Assembly: GCF_016908145.1 (NCBI RefSeq)
Contig: NZ_JAFBDI010000013.1
Location: 1 to 58,880 of the forward strand
Length of the DNA stretch: 58,880 nt
DNA from: Marinitoga litoralis
Lineage (GTDB): Bacteria; Thermotogota; Thermotogae; Petrotogales; Petrotogaceae
Reading direction: 5' to 3'
A program made the position numbers and the translations under genes. Each line of letters begins with the position of its first letter. Positions within the stretch are counted from its first letter, which is position 1. The notes beneath the pieces were generated by a model, which did no database searches, was not told where the DNA came from, and saw only the letters and a program-made list of their open reading frames with translations. Positions 27,029 through 35,541 of this stretch are shown here, piece by piece.

Positions 27029-27934
27029 TTACCTCACTTTCACAATATGATTTTTTTCAAATTCCATATATATATTATCATAATTTTTATTCTTAAAATA
27101 AAATTTTTTTATTTCATCCTCTACAGTTTCTGGTAAAAATTGTTCATTAGGATCCCATTTTTTATCTATTTCGGGAACAGAATTTAACAACATTTTTGTA
27201 TATGGATGAATAGGATTATTATATACATCATATGTATCTCCTTGTTCAACAATTTCTCCTTTATACATTATTAAAGATCTATCGCTTAAATAATATCCTA
27301 ATGATAAATCATGTGTTATAAAAATAATAGACATTCCTGTTTCTTCCCTTATATCTGATAATAAGTTTAAAACATCTATTCTCGTAGAAGCATCTAACAT
27401 ACTTATTAGTTCATCTGCAACTAGTATTTTTGTATTCATTAACAAAGCTCTAGCTATTAACAACCTTTGTAATTGTCCACCACTTAATTGATGAGGATAT
27501 TTGCCTAAGATATTAGTTGGATTCATACCAACTTGATTAATAACTTTTTCTATTTTTTCTTTTCTATTTTTTTCATCAGGGCAAAATGTTTCAAAAACCA
27601 TATTAAATACTCTATCTACTTTGAATAAAGTATTAAAAGAAGAAAAGGGATCTTGAAATATAGCTTGCACGTTTCTATAATACTCCTTTGTATCATCTAT
27701 ATCCCAAATATTTTTATTTAAAAATAATATTTCACCATATGTAGGCTTTAATAATCTCAATATCATTTTTCCTACAGTTGTTTTCCCACTTCCGCTCTCA
27801 CCGATCAAAGATAAAATTTCACCTTTTTTTATATTAAAAGATACATTATTTACAGCTTTAAATTTATTTTTACCAAAAAAATCTGTTCCAAATTCTTTTG
27901 TTACATTTTTTAATTCCATATATATTTCACTCAT
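27029..27934 (-). CDS. Oligosaccharide/oligopeptide ABC importer ATPase (OppF-type)
   Basis: Cytoplasmic ATPase of an Opp/Dpp-type importer. Walker A GESGSGKTTVGK, Q-loop AIFQDPFSSF, signature LSGGQLQRLLIARALL, Walker B ILVADELISMLD (the usual DEP is DEL) and switch His FITHDLSLG. The C-terminus carries the short oligopeptide-importer extension (NNPIHPYTKMLLNSVPE). I start at the ATG of MSEIYM, six bases after AGGTG, overlapping the OppD-type gene by 8 bases. In Thermotogota such Opp-type systems often carry oligosaccharides, and the GH1, GH130 and LacI neighbours support sugar rather than peptide transport. Confidence 0.92.
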   Translation of the reverse strand: MSEIYMELKNVTKEFGTDFFGKNKFKAVNNVSFNIKKGEILSLIGESGSGKTTVGKMILRLLKPTYGEILFLNKNIWDIDDTKEYYRNVQAIFQDPFSSFNTLFKVDRVFNMVFETFCPDEKNRKEKIEKVINQVGMNPTNILGKYPHQLSGGQLQRLLIARALLMNTKILVADELISMLDASTRIDVLNLLSDIREETGMSIIFITHDLSLGYYLSDRSLIMYKGEIVEQGDTYDVYNNPIHPYTKMLLNSVPEIDKKWDPNEQFLPETVEDEIKKFYFKNKNYDNIYMEFEKNHIVKVR

Positions 27935-28898
27935 TATTTTCACCTACATTCCAACAAGCTACTTGATGGCCATCTTCATATGTTTTTATTGGTGGATTTT
28001 TTAAACATTTTTCATTTGCTAAAGGGCATCTAAATCTAAATCTACATCCTTCTTCAATATTCAATAAATTAGGTGGTGTCCCTTTTATACTAGATAATTT
28101 TTTTTCTTTTATTCTTATATCACTTTTTGGTATAGCCTTTATCAATGCTTTTGTATATGGATGTTTAGGATTGTTTAATATTGTTTCTGTTTTTCCAATT
28201 TCAGCTATTCTTCCTGCATACATAATCATAATTCTATCTGCTATTTGATTAAGAACTGCTACATCATGAGTAATAAATATCATAGATTTAACTATATTCA
28301 TATCTCTAAATTTAACTAACATATTACATACAAATCTTTGCGAACTAACATCTAATGCTGAAGTTACTTCATCAGCAATTAACAAGTCTGGATCTAATAA
28401 AGTCGAAATAACCATTATAACTCTTTGTTTCATTCCTCCAGATAATTCAACAGAATATCTATCTATTACATCTGGATCTAAATTTACTAATTTCATTCTT
28501 TCTTTTACCTTTTTAAAAAATTCTTCATTTGGAATAATCCCATGTTCTTTAACAAGATCTGAAATAAATGTTTTTATTCTTTTTGTAGGACTAAATGCAT
28601 CCATTGCATATTGAGGTATAATAGATATATTTTTAAATCTTATATTTTTCATTTCTTTTTTTGATAAACTCATTATATTTATTCCATTTAAATTAGCTTC
28701 TCCTGATATATAATTCATAGGAGGTTTTAATAATATCAAACTGTTTCCCAAGGTACTTTTGCCACATCCAGATTCTCCAGCTATTCCTAAAATTTCTCCT
28801 TGATTTATATGAAAAGTAACATCATCTATTGCTTTTACATACCCTTTTAGAGTTTTATAATACACTTTTAAGTTTTTTATATCTAAAACTTTATTCAT
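27927..28898 (-). CDS. Oligosaccharide/oligopeptide ABC importer ATPase (OppD-type)
   Basis: Second ATPase of the importer, 323 residues. Walker A GESGCGKSTLGN, signature LSGGMKQRVIMVISTLL, Walker B LLIADEVTSALD, His switch IFITHDVAVLNQ. The C-terminal oligopeptide-transporter domain has a cysteine-rich stretch (CRFRFRCPLANEKC, later VACWN), common in OppD proteins. An ATG at 28898 is chosen; a GTG three codons upstream sits only two bases from GGGAG. It overlaps the following ATPase gene. Confidence 0.92.
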   Translation of the reverse strand: MNKVLDIKNLKVYYKTLKGYVKAIDDVTFHINQGEILGIAGESGCGKSTLGNSLILLKPPMNYISGEANLNGINIMSLSKKEMKNIRFKNISIIPQYAMDAFSPTKRIKTFISDLVKEHGIIPNEEFFKKVKERMKLVNLDPDVIDRYSVELSGGMKQRVIMVISTLLDPDLLIADEVTSALDVSSQRFVCNMLVKFRDMNIVKSMIFITHDVAVLNQIADRIMIMYAGRIAEIGKTETILNNPKHPYTKALIKAIPKSDIRIKEKKLSSIKGTPPNLLNIEEGCRFRFRCPLANEKCLKNPPIKTYEDGHQVACWNVGENNE

Positions 28899-28903
28899 TA
28901 ATA

Positions 28904-29761
28904 TCACATCTCCCGTAATTTTGGATTAAATACTTCATCTAAACCTGTATTAATAAAATATAAGGAGGTTACTAATAATGTTATAACTAGTCCAGGAATA
29001 ATAGCCCACCACCACATTCCAAGTTGAATAGCATTCCAATCTCTAGCAACTTGCATAATTAATCCTAAAGATATTCCTTTCGTAGGACCTAATCCTATAA
29101 AATCTAAAGTTACTGCTGATAATATTGCTCCACCAAATTGAAGAATATAAACCATAAATATATATGAAAACATATTAGAAGCAATATCTTGTAATATTAT
29201 TTTTCTAGTTGGCAATGCTGATATTCTTGATAAATTTACAAAATCCTTATTTTTAATTGACATTGTTAAAGATCTTACAGCTCTTGCTGTCCATGGCCAA
29301 TTTGTTAATCCTATAATTACGCTTTCAAAAACCATACCTCTAAAAGATAAATAAGCAGAAATTATAATTAAAACTGCTAATGTAGGAATAACAAGCATAA
29401 TATTTGTAATCATCATTAATGATTCATCTACCCATTTACCTTTGTATCCAGATAAAAAACCTACAAATAAACCTATTATTGTTGCAAGCGTTCCACCAAA
29501 AAAACCTACAAAATATGAACTACGCAATCCATACACTAATTGCGTAAAAAGGTCATGACCAAAAATATTTGTCCCCAACCAAAATTCTTTACTTGGTGGC
29601 ATATATCCAGGACCAGCATATTCAAGTGGATCATATTTTGCAAAATATGGTCCAATCAAACCTAATAAAAGAAAGAAAGTGAAAATAATTATTCCTATAA
29701 TAACTTTTTTATTTTTTAATGCAAAATATAAATTTTCATATTTTTTTAGATTGAATTTCAT
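28904..29761 (-). CDS. ABC importer permease (OppC-type)
   Basis: Inner-membrane permease with six predicted helices. The N-terminal cytoplasmic KFNLKKYENLYFALKNKK segment is typical of OppC. The EAA loop is seen near SVIIGLTNWPWTARAVRSLT and the LSRISALPTRKIILQDIASN stretch. The ATG of MKFNLK (285 aa) has GAGGAGG five or six bases upstream and follows the OppB stop by one base; the ATG six codons earlier is inside the preceding gene's end. Confidence 0.92.
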   Translation of the reverse strand: MKFNLKKYENLYFALKNKKVIIGIIIFTFFLLLGLIGPYFAKYDPLEYAGPGYMPPSKEFWLGTNIFGHDLFTQLVYGLRSSYFVGFFGGTLATIIGLFVGFLSGYKGKWVDESLMMITNIMLVIPTLAVLIIISAYLSFRGMVFESVIIGLTNWPWTARAVRSLTMSIKNKDFVNLSRISALPTRKIILQDIASNMFSYIFMVYILQFGGAILSAVTLDFIGLGPTKGISLGLIMQVARDWNAIQLGMWWWAIIPGLVITLLVTSLYFINTGLDEVFNPKLREM

Positions 29762-29762
29762 T

Positions 29763-30752
29763 TTAAACCTCCTCGACATACGAGTATCTTATTCGTGGGT
29801 CTATAAATACATATATTACATCAACTATGAAATTACCAACTAAAACCATTATTACAATAACTAAAAATATTCCTTGAATCAAGAAGTAATCTTGATTTTG
29901 TATTGCTTGCAATAATAAAAATCCTAAACCTGGATATGAAAAAACACTTTGTGTTGTTAAAGAACCTAAAATAATTGTTCCTAATTGTAATGCTAAACCT
30001 GTTACTTGTGGCAAAATAGCATTTCTAAAAGCATATCTTCTAATTAATTTATCTGATGCACCTAATGCTTCCATATATTTCGAATAATTTGAACCCATTT
30101 CATATATAATCATGTTTCTCATACCTATAGCCCAACCACCCATCATTACCAAAAATAATGAAATAAATGGTAATGCTAAATGATATAAAAAATCTAAAAT
30201 AAATTCTAATGTAAATGATGGCGTCATTGTATAACTATATGCTCCAGATAATGGAAAAATAGGAATCATAAATCCTAAAAACCATGCCATTAATAAAGCC
30301 ATCCAAAAATATGGAGAAGAAGTTAAGAAAAAGAAAAATGGGATAATAGAATTATCAGTTTTTTTGTTTATTGCTGCTAAAGCTCCTAATTTATTTCCAG
30401 CTAACCAACTTAATATTATTGCTGGAACTAATAAGACAATATCATATATAATTGATCCTTTTATAATATCCACTACACTTTTTGGATATAAAAAAACGCT
30501 AACTCCTAGATCTCCTTTAAATAAAGAAATCCAAAAATTAATATATTGTTTCCATAATGGTTGATCTAATCCAAATGCCTTAGTAAAATATGTATTTAAT
30601 TTTTCTGTAGCTTCTGGAAGTCCTGCAAATCTTGATAGTAATAATGACACAGGATCGCCTGGCATAAAACGAGGAATTGCCCAATCAATAGATACAGCTA
30701 CAAAAAAAGTTATTAAATATATTAATATTTTTTTTCTTAGATATTTTCCCAT
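29763..30752 (-). CDS. ABC importer permease (OppB-type)
   Basis: Inner-membrane permease of 329 residues, about six helices. N-terminal LRKKILIYLITFFVAVSIDW then FMPGDPVSLLLSRF, typical of OppB; the EAA-type loop includes YMEALGASDKLIRRYAFRNA. Starts at an ATG six bases after AGGAGG. It forms the heterodimeric channel with the next gene. A 10-bp hairpin separates it from the solute-binding protein gene upstream. Confidence 0.92.
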   Translation of the reverse strand: MGKYLRKKILIYLITFFVAVSIDWAIPRFMPGDPVSLLLSRFAGLPEATEKLNTYFTKAFGLDQPLWKQYINFWISLFKGDLGVSVFLYPKSVVDIIKGSIIYDIVLLVPAIILSWLAGNKLGALAAINKKTDNSIIPFFFFLTSSPYFWMALLMAWFLGFMIPIFPLSGAYSYTMTPSFTLEFILDFLYHLALPFISLFLVMMGGWAIGMRNMIIYEMGSNYSKYMEALGASDKLIRRYAFRNAILPQVTGLALQLGTIILGSLTTQSVFSYPGLGFLLLQAIQNQDYFLIQGIFLVIVIMVLVGNFIVDVIYVFIDPRIRYSYVEEV

Positions 30753-30776
30753 CACAATCCTCCTGTTTATTTATAT

Positions 30777-30800
30777 GCTCCAACTCGTTAGAGTTGGAGC
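30777..30800 (-). other. Intercistronic hairpin between binding-protein and permease genes
   Basis: Perfect 10-bp stem GCTCCAACTC/GAGTTGGAGC with a 4-base loop and no T-run. This placement, just 3' of a solute-binding protein gene, is typical of mRNA-stabilising or partial-termination elements that raise binding-protein output over the permeases. The role is inferred. Confidence 0.65.
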
Positions 30801-30812
30801 AATCATATTAAT

Positions 30813-32498
30813 TTATTTTGCTGGTTTTAAATTTAATAACATTATGTTTCCGCCAACTTGCCATCTTCCACCCCAAAGTGATGGCCATGCAACAGGGTTT
30901 TCTTCGCCTGGATAATTTGTCCAATACTTTTCACTAGCTTGGAACCACATTCCATTATACCAAAGTGGAATAACTGGCATTTCTTCTAAGAATATTTTTT
31001 CAATTTTAGATGCAATCTCTTTACCTTTTTCTTCATCTCTTGTCCTATTAAATTCATTTACTAAATCAAACAATTCTTGATTAACGTATCTTCCCCAGTT
31101 TCCGCCATACTCTTTTTCATTATTAACTTGATTAGATTCAAATAACCAGTTAAAGTATGTCCATGGTGTTGATGAAACATTACTATTAAAATTGTTAATT
31201 AACATATCAAATGTTGCAGAATTCATATCTTCCATGTATTTTCCATAATCAGGGAATTTAGGTTCTGCTTTAATTCCAATTTTTTCAAAATCAGCAGAAA
31301 TATTTTTTATTGATTCCATCCAATCTGTCCAACCAAAAGGTACAATTATTGTTAAGTCTATTTTTTTGCCATCAGGTGTTTCTCTAAAACCATCATTATC
31401 AATATCTTTATATCCTGCTTCATCTAAAATTTTATTTGCCATTGCTGGACTATATGTAAATCCGTATTCTTCAACTATTTTTTCGTCATAATATTTCATC
31501 CATGATTCAATAGGTAAGAATCCTAATGGATTAGCTTTTTCAACTTGGAATTCAAACACTCTTCTAATTATAGGTGAAACATTTATTGAATAAGCTAAAG
31601 CTTTTCTAAATCTTGGATCATCCATTGGTTTCTTTCTTGTATTTAGGAATAATAATGCAGTATTATCTGATAACATATATGGAGCATTTTTAAACCAAGT
31701 TTTTATTCCGTATATGTTTTTAACTGATGGAATTCCAGGTAAGAAGAAGTTACTTACATCTAATTCACCTTTCATTAACATTCCTAATGCAACATTGTTT
31801 GAGAATATTTTTAATTCAACTAAATATTTTGGAGCAGGAAGACCAAAAGTATCTTTTCCCCACCAATCATCATTTCTTTTGAAAATCATTCTATCATCTG
31901 TTTTGTCATATGCTAAATACATACCTGAACCTATAGGATTTTCATTAGCTAAAGTAACAACATCATCAATAGGATATCTTTCCCAAATGTGTTTAGGAAT
32001 AATAGAAATTTGATATAATTGATAATTCCATTCATGATATCTTGGATCTGAAAATTCAAATTCAAGTTCTGTATCACTTAATTTTTTTATGTTTGTCATC
32101 CAGTTCCAAATGGAAGAATATGTAATTCCTGTATTCATCTTAGCAATTTCAAAAGTGTAAATAACATCATCGGCATTTAATACTTCACCATCTGTCCACT
32201 TTAAATTATCACGTAATTTTAAATAATAGTGATTATCATCTTTCCAATATCCTTCTTCTGCTAACCAAGGAATAAATTCATTTGTTAATGGATCATACGC
32301 AAATAATGTTTCATAAATTCCACCAACTGTTCCCGGAACAGCAGCCCAAGGAGTTAAAGGATTCCAGTTAGATGGAGCGCTCCATAATCCCCCACCAAAG
32401 AAAAAAGTTTCTTCACGTTTCAATGTTTCAGAAAAAGATGTTACTGCTAAAATAATTAATATGAACACAATAAAGCTGTTTTTCCAAAAACTTTTCAT
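30813..32498 (-). CDS. Family 5 extracellular solute-binding protein
   Basis: Substrate receptor of the importer, 561 residues. Signal peptide 1-23 (KSFWKNSFIVFILIILAVTS) without a lipobox Cys, as usual in Thermotogota. SBP_bac_5 features: GGIYETLFAYDPLTNEFIPW, LAEEGYWKDDNHYYLKLRDN, LKWTDGEVLNADDVIYTFE, RKPMDDPRFRKALAYSIN and LIIVPFGWTDWMESIKNISA-like pattern in the second lobe. Aromatic residues (several Trp near 35-45 and 515-545) fit sugar binding. It is the first gene of the operon, directly downstream of the promoter with the embedded palindrome. Confidence 0.92.
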   Translation of the reverse strand: MKSFWKNSFIVFILIILAVTSFSETLKREETFFFGGGLWSAPSNWNPLTPWAAVPGTVGGIYETLFAYDPLTNEFIPWLAEEGYWKDDNHYYLKLRDNLKWTDGEVLNADDVIYTFEIAKMNTGITYSSIWNWMTNIKKLSDTELEFEFSDPRYHEWNYQLYQISIIPKHIWERYPIDDVVTLANENPIGSGMYLAYDKTDDRMIFKRNDDWWGKDTFGLPAPKYLVELKIFSNNVALGMLMKGELDVSNFFLPGIPSVKNIYGIKTWFKNAPYMLSDNTALLFLNTRKKPMDDPRFRKALAYSINVSPIIRRVFEFQVEKANPLGFLPIESWMKYYDEKIVEEYGFTYSPAMANKILDEAGYKDIDNDGFRETPDGKKIDLTIIVPFGWTDWMESIKNISADFEKIGIKAEPKFPDYGKYMEDMNSATFDMLINNFNSNVSSTPWTYFNWLFESNQVNNEKEYGGNWGRYVNQELFDLVNEFNRTRDEEKGKEIASKIEKIFLEEMPVIPLWYNGMWFQASEKYWTNYPGEENPVAWPSLWGGRWQVGGNIMLLNLKPAK

Positions 32499-32532
32499 AA
32501 TAAACCCTCCCTATATAGTTTTTAACAAATTC

Positions 32533-32561
32533 ATTGTAACATGAAAAGTGTTTCATGAAAA
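32533..32561 (-). promoter_or_regulatory. Promoter of the sugar operon with palindromic operator
   Basis: Minus strand: TTTTCA (32556-32561), 17-base spacer, TACAAT (32533-32538) with a TGT extension. The 18-base palindrome CATGAAA-N4-TTTCATG (32540-32557) fills the spacer, an ideal place for a repressor. A second, weaker repeat AGTTT-N3-AAACT is at 32572-32584. TGAAA/TTTCA half-sites are compatible with LacI-family operators; the assignment to the operon's LacI protein is inference. Confidence 0.6.
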
Positions 32562-32679
32562 AAAACCACCTAGTTTCATAAACTGTTTTATATGGGTTTA
32601 TTTTCAAATATAAATGTAAATCTTTTTTGTTCTCATATTTTTAATATTTTAGTAATAAATAATTTTCTTTAAATTGAGG

Positions 32680-32708
32680 TTGACAAGTAAAAATAAAAAT
32701 GATATAAT
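32680..32708 (+). promoter_or_regulatory. Consensus sigma70 promoter of the TetR operon
   Basis: TTGACA (32680-32685), 17-base spacer, TATAAT (32703-32708), with TGA extension. The best promoter match in the window; transcription should start near 32715. Confidence 0.85.
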
Positions 32709-32717
32709 CATAAAAAA

Positions 32718-32730
32718 TGACCGGTGGTCA
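32718..32730 (+). promoter_or_regulatory. TetR-type operator O1
   Basis: Perfect inverted repeat TGACC-GGT-GGTCA lying at the expected transcription start and ending at the ribosome site of the TetR gene. The same repeat recurs before the oxidoreductase gene (33400-33412). Probable autoregulatory site. Confidence 0.7.
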
Positions 32731-32740
32731 GAGGTGTTTT

Positions 32741-33379
32741 ATGTCTAGACAAAATTATAATGAAGAACAAATTCTTGAAAAAAAGAAATATATTATGAAA
32801 ATAGCAAAAGATATATTTTATAAAAACGGATATGAAAATACTTCTATGATAGAAATTGCCAAAAAAGCAAAAATGGCAAAAGGTACAATTTATTTGTATT
32901 TTTCTAGTAAAAAAGATTTGTTTTTCTCTTTGGTATATGAAGGTTTGGAAATTTTAGAAAAAATGATTAAAGATTATACAAAAAAAACAGAAAAAGGTTT
33001 AGAAAAAATATTAAATATGGGTAGAGCATATATTGATTTTTATAGAAAATATCCTGATTATTATAGTTTTGTAATAAAATATGAATCAGAAAAAGCTGAT
33101 TTAGATGTCGATGAATCAATTGTTATTAATTCTTATGAAAAAAGTGAAGAACTATATGATATTTTAAAGCTATTAATTATAAAAGGTATAAATGATGGTT
33201 CTATAAAGGAAGATATAGATATTAACAAAACTTCAATGCTATTATGGCTTCAAACAATTGGTGTTGTTCAACAATATGAATTAAGAAAAAAGTTATATGA
33301 AAATTGGGATGAAAATTTTTCAGCTTCTTCTATTTTAGATTTTTATATTGAATTCATGGAGAAAACATTAAAAAAATAA
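32741..33379 (+). CDS. TetR/AcrR-family transcriptional regulator
   Basis: 212-residue repressor. The N-terminal helix-turn-helix is clear: IMKIAKDIFYKNGYENTSMI, EIAKKAKMAKGTIYLYFSSK, KKDLFFSLVYEG. The C-terminal ligand domain is helical and variable. I start at the ATG of MSRQNY, four bases after AGAGGTG; the ATG eight codons earlier lies within the operator. Downstream genes are a FabK-like oxidoreductase and acyl carrier protein, so an acyl-CoA or fatty-acid-type ligand is possible, as for FadR/FapR-like TetR proteins, but this is inference. Confidence 0.92.
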   Translation: MSRQNYNEEQILEKKKYIMKIAKDIFYKNGYENTSMIEIAKKAKMAKGTIYLYFSSKKDLFFSLVYEGLEILEKMIKDYTKKTEKGLEKILNMGRAYIDFYRKYPDYYSFVIKYESEKADLDVDESIVINSYEKSEELYDILKLLIIKGINDGSIKEDIDINKTSMLLWLQTIGVVQQYELRKKLYENWDENFSASSILDFYIEFMEKTLKK

Positions 33380-33399
33380 TTAATTTTTTTGTTTTAAAA

Positions 33400-33412
33400 T
33401 GACCAACGGTCA
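33400..33412 (+). promoter_or_regulatory. TetR-type operator O2
   Basis: TGACC-AAC-GGTCA, identical half-sites and spacing to O1, within the larger shared context AATGACC-N3-GGTCAGA. It ends just before the ribosome site of the oxidoreductase gene. A TAAAAT (33395-33400) overlapping its edge could be an internal -10. Confidence 0.7.
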
Positions 33413-33420
33413 GAAAAGGG

Positions 33421-34479
33421 GTGAATATTATATATAAAAAATTGACAATTGGTAATTTAGAAATTAAATATCCAATAGTTCAAGGTGGAATGGCTGTAGG
33501 TATTTCTCTAGATAATTTAGCTGCAGCAGTAGCAAATGCTGGAGGTATAGGTGTAATAGGAACTGCAGGAATTGGCCTTTTTTCTGAAATAAAAAATTAT
33601 AGGGAAGCAAGTATTTCTGGACTAAAAAAAATAATTAGAAAAGCAAAAGAAAAAACAAATGGCATAATAGGTGTAAATATTATGGTTGCTCTTACTAATT
33701 ATGGAGATATGGTTAAAACTGCTATTGATGAAAATATAGATATTATTTTTTCAGGAGCAGGTCTTCCATTATCTTCACCCTCTTTTTTAAAAAAAGAAAG
33801 CAAAACAAAATTAGTACCTATAGTTTCATCTTTAAAGGCTGCTCAAATAATAGTAAAAAGATGGATATCTAAATTTAATTATATTCCTGATGCTTTTGTA
33901 TTAGAAGGACCTTTAGCTGGTGGTCATTTGGGATATAAAAAAGATGAATTATTTTCAGAAAAAAATAAATTAGAAAGAAATATTCCTCTTTTAAAAGAAT
34001 ATTTATTGAACGTAGAAAAAAAATATGGAAAAAAAATACCTCTTATAGCTGGGGGAGGATTATATTCAAAGGAAGATGTAGAAAAAGTATTGGGTTTAGG
34101 TGCTGATGCTGTTCAAATGGGGACACGATTTATTGCGACAGAAGAATGTGATGCTAATATAAAATTCAAAGAAGCAATTATAAAGGCAAAGGACGAAGAT
34201 ATCACAATAATAAAAAGTCCTGTAGGATTACCAGGAAGGGCGTTGAAAAATTCATTCATAGAATCAGTAGAAAAAGGTGATAAAAAACCATATGAATGTA
34301 GATATCATTGTATAAAAACTTGTGATTTCAAAGATGCTCCATACTGCATTGCTAAAGCATTATATAATGCTGCAATCGGAAATTTAGAAGAAGGTTTTGT
34401 TTTCACAGGAAAATCAGTATCAAAAATTAATAGAATTCAAAAAGTTGAGGATATCTTTAATGAATTATTTGAAAATTAA
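33421..34479 (+). CDS. FabK/2-nitropropane dioxygenase-like FMN oxidoreductase
   Basis: TIM-barrel flavoprotein of 352 residues in the NMO/FabK family. Seen: YPIVQGGMAVGISLDNLAAA, AGGIGVIGTAGIG, GIIGVNIMVALTNYGD, AGGHLGYKKDE, and the FMN-phosphate region IPLIAGGGLYSKEDV with GADAVQMGTRFIAT. Near the C-terminus four cysteines are spaced C-x3-C-x3-C-x7-C (CRYHCIKTCDFKDAPYC). Activity may be enoyl-ACP reductase II or nitronate monooxygenase; the adjacent acyl carrier protein favours the former. The GTG at 33421 lies inside the SD (GGGGTGAA), so an ATA at 33430 six bases after GGTG is an alternative start. Confidence 0.82.
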   Translation: MNIIYKKLTIGNLEIKYPIVQGGMAVGISLDNLAAAVANAGGIGVIGTAGIGLFSEIKNYREASISGLKKIIRKAKEKTNGIIGVNIMVALTNYGDMVKTAIDENIDIIFSGAGLPLSSPSFLKKESKTKLVPIVSSLKAAQIIVKRWISKFNYIPDAFVLEGPLAGGHLGYKKDELFSEKNKLERNIPLLKEYLLNVEKKYGKKIPLIAGGGLYSKEDVEKVLGLGADAVQMGTRFIATEECDANIKFKEAIIKAKDEDITIIKSPVGLPGRALKNSFIESVEKGDKKPYECRYHCIKTCDFKDAPYCIAKALYNAAIGNLEEGFVFTGKSVSKINRIQKVEDIFNELFEN

Positions 34480-34493
34480 AGGAGGAGATTAAC

Positions 34494-34733
34494 ATGGACA
34501 AAAAAGAATTATTTGAAAAAGTAAAAAAAATTATAGCTGAAAGTTTAAGTGTTGAAGAAGAAAAAATCACCGAAAACGCAAGTTTAACAGATGATTTAGA
34601 ACTAGATTCATTAGAATTAGTTGATTTAACAATGGATTTTGAAAATGAATTAGGAATATCTATTGATGATTCAGAATTAGAAAAAATAAAGACAGTTGGA
34701 GATATTGTAGATTTATTAGCAAGCAAAAACTAA
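34494..34733 (+). CDS. acpP: Acyl carrier protein
   Basis: 79-residue acidic carrier protein for acyl chains. The phosphopantetheine attachment serine is in ELDSLELVDLTMDFE (Ser39), and the SVEEEKITENASLTDDL helix-1/loop pattern is typical. Strong ribosome site AAAGGAGGAG. It follows the FabK-like gene by 14 bases and ends at a terminator, so TetR-FabK-ACP is a compact unit. The holo-ACP synthase that would activate it is in the window at 38.7-39.1 kb. Whether this is the organism's only ACP is unknown. Confidence 0.93.
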   Translation: MDKKELFEKVKKIIAESLSVEEEKITENASLTDDLELDSLELVDLTMDFENELGISIDDSELEKIKTVGDIVDLLASKN

Positions 34734-34753
34734 CACCTATTCCTCTTTTTGGA

Positions 34754-34784
34754 AAAAGAAGAGCGTGTAAAACGCTCTTCTTTT
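34754..34784. terminator. Bidirectional terminator between acpP and the ABC exporter
   Basis: Perfect 12-bp stem, AAAAGAAGAGCG with its complement, and a 7-base loop; T-runs follow on both strands. It serves acpP (plus) and the ABC permease (minus). Confidence 0.92.
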
Positions 34785-34789
34785 ATATA

Positions 34790-35539
34790 TTAATATATTC
34801 CAATTGTCCCATGTTTTCTAGAGAAATTAATACATATATCAAAAAATATTAGTCCGATAATAAAATATATTATTGAGTTAATTATAAAATAAGATAAATT
34901 AATATAATTTAATGTATTGGCTGTTATATCTTTTAATAATCTTACTCCAGGATTTATAGGCAAAAACCAAACATATGGTTCATTTACATTTGTGAAAGCC
35001 AAAGGATAAAGTAGAAATTGAAAAATTCCTACAAAAGACGTGATCTTTTTAAAAACAATTGCAAGTCCTCCAATTACTAATCCTATACCATAAGCTTGTA
35101 ATAATGCTAAAAGTAATATGATTAAATGCATAATAGAAAGGTTAATAGAGATACTAAAAGTGATCATTGATAAAAACATAATAATGAAAATAAGGACTAC
35201 CTGAAATAAGATATTTATTAGGTTACTTATCATTAATGATATTGAAAATGGTAAATAGCTTAAAAATAACTGCTCAAGTACCCCTATTTTTGCATAAGTT
35301 GTAATATCTCCAGATACACCTCCAATGCCGGATAAAATTATCATAACAAAAATATATCCGAATAAGAATGAAACATTATTATCTCTAAAATATTCACCAA
35401 CATTTCCTCCAATATTTGAAAGGCCTCCATATAATCCAACAAAAATAAGATATAATAAAAAAATAGAAAAAATGCTATTAAATTTATATCTTTTCATATT
35501 TGTTATTCTTAGTTCTAATTCTGCAAACAAAATACCCAT
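34790..35539 (-). CDS. ABC-2 type exporter permease
   Basis: 249-residue membrane protein with about six helices, of the ABC-2 permease type (FAELELRITNMKRYKFN at the N-terminus, then SGIGGVSGDITTYAKIGVLE and QLFLSYLPFSISLMI). It partners the ATPase gene two bases upstream. Substrate unknown; drug, lipid or Na+ exporters of this type exist. Confidence 0.85.
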   Translation of the reverse strand: MGILFAELELRITNMKRYKFNSIFSIFLLYLIFVGLYGGLSNIGGNVGEYFRDNNVSFLFGYIFVMIILSGIGGVSGDITTYAKIGVLEQLFLSYLPFSISLMISNLINILFQVVLIFIIMFLSMITFSISINLSIMHLIILLLALLQAYGIGLVIGGLAIVFKKITSFVGIFQFLLYPLAFTNVNEPYVWFLPINPGVRLLKDITANTLNYINLSYFIINSIIYFIIGLIFFDICINFSRKHGTIGIY

Positions 35540-35541
35540 TA

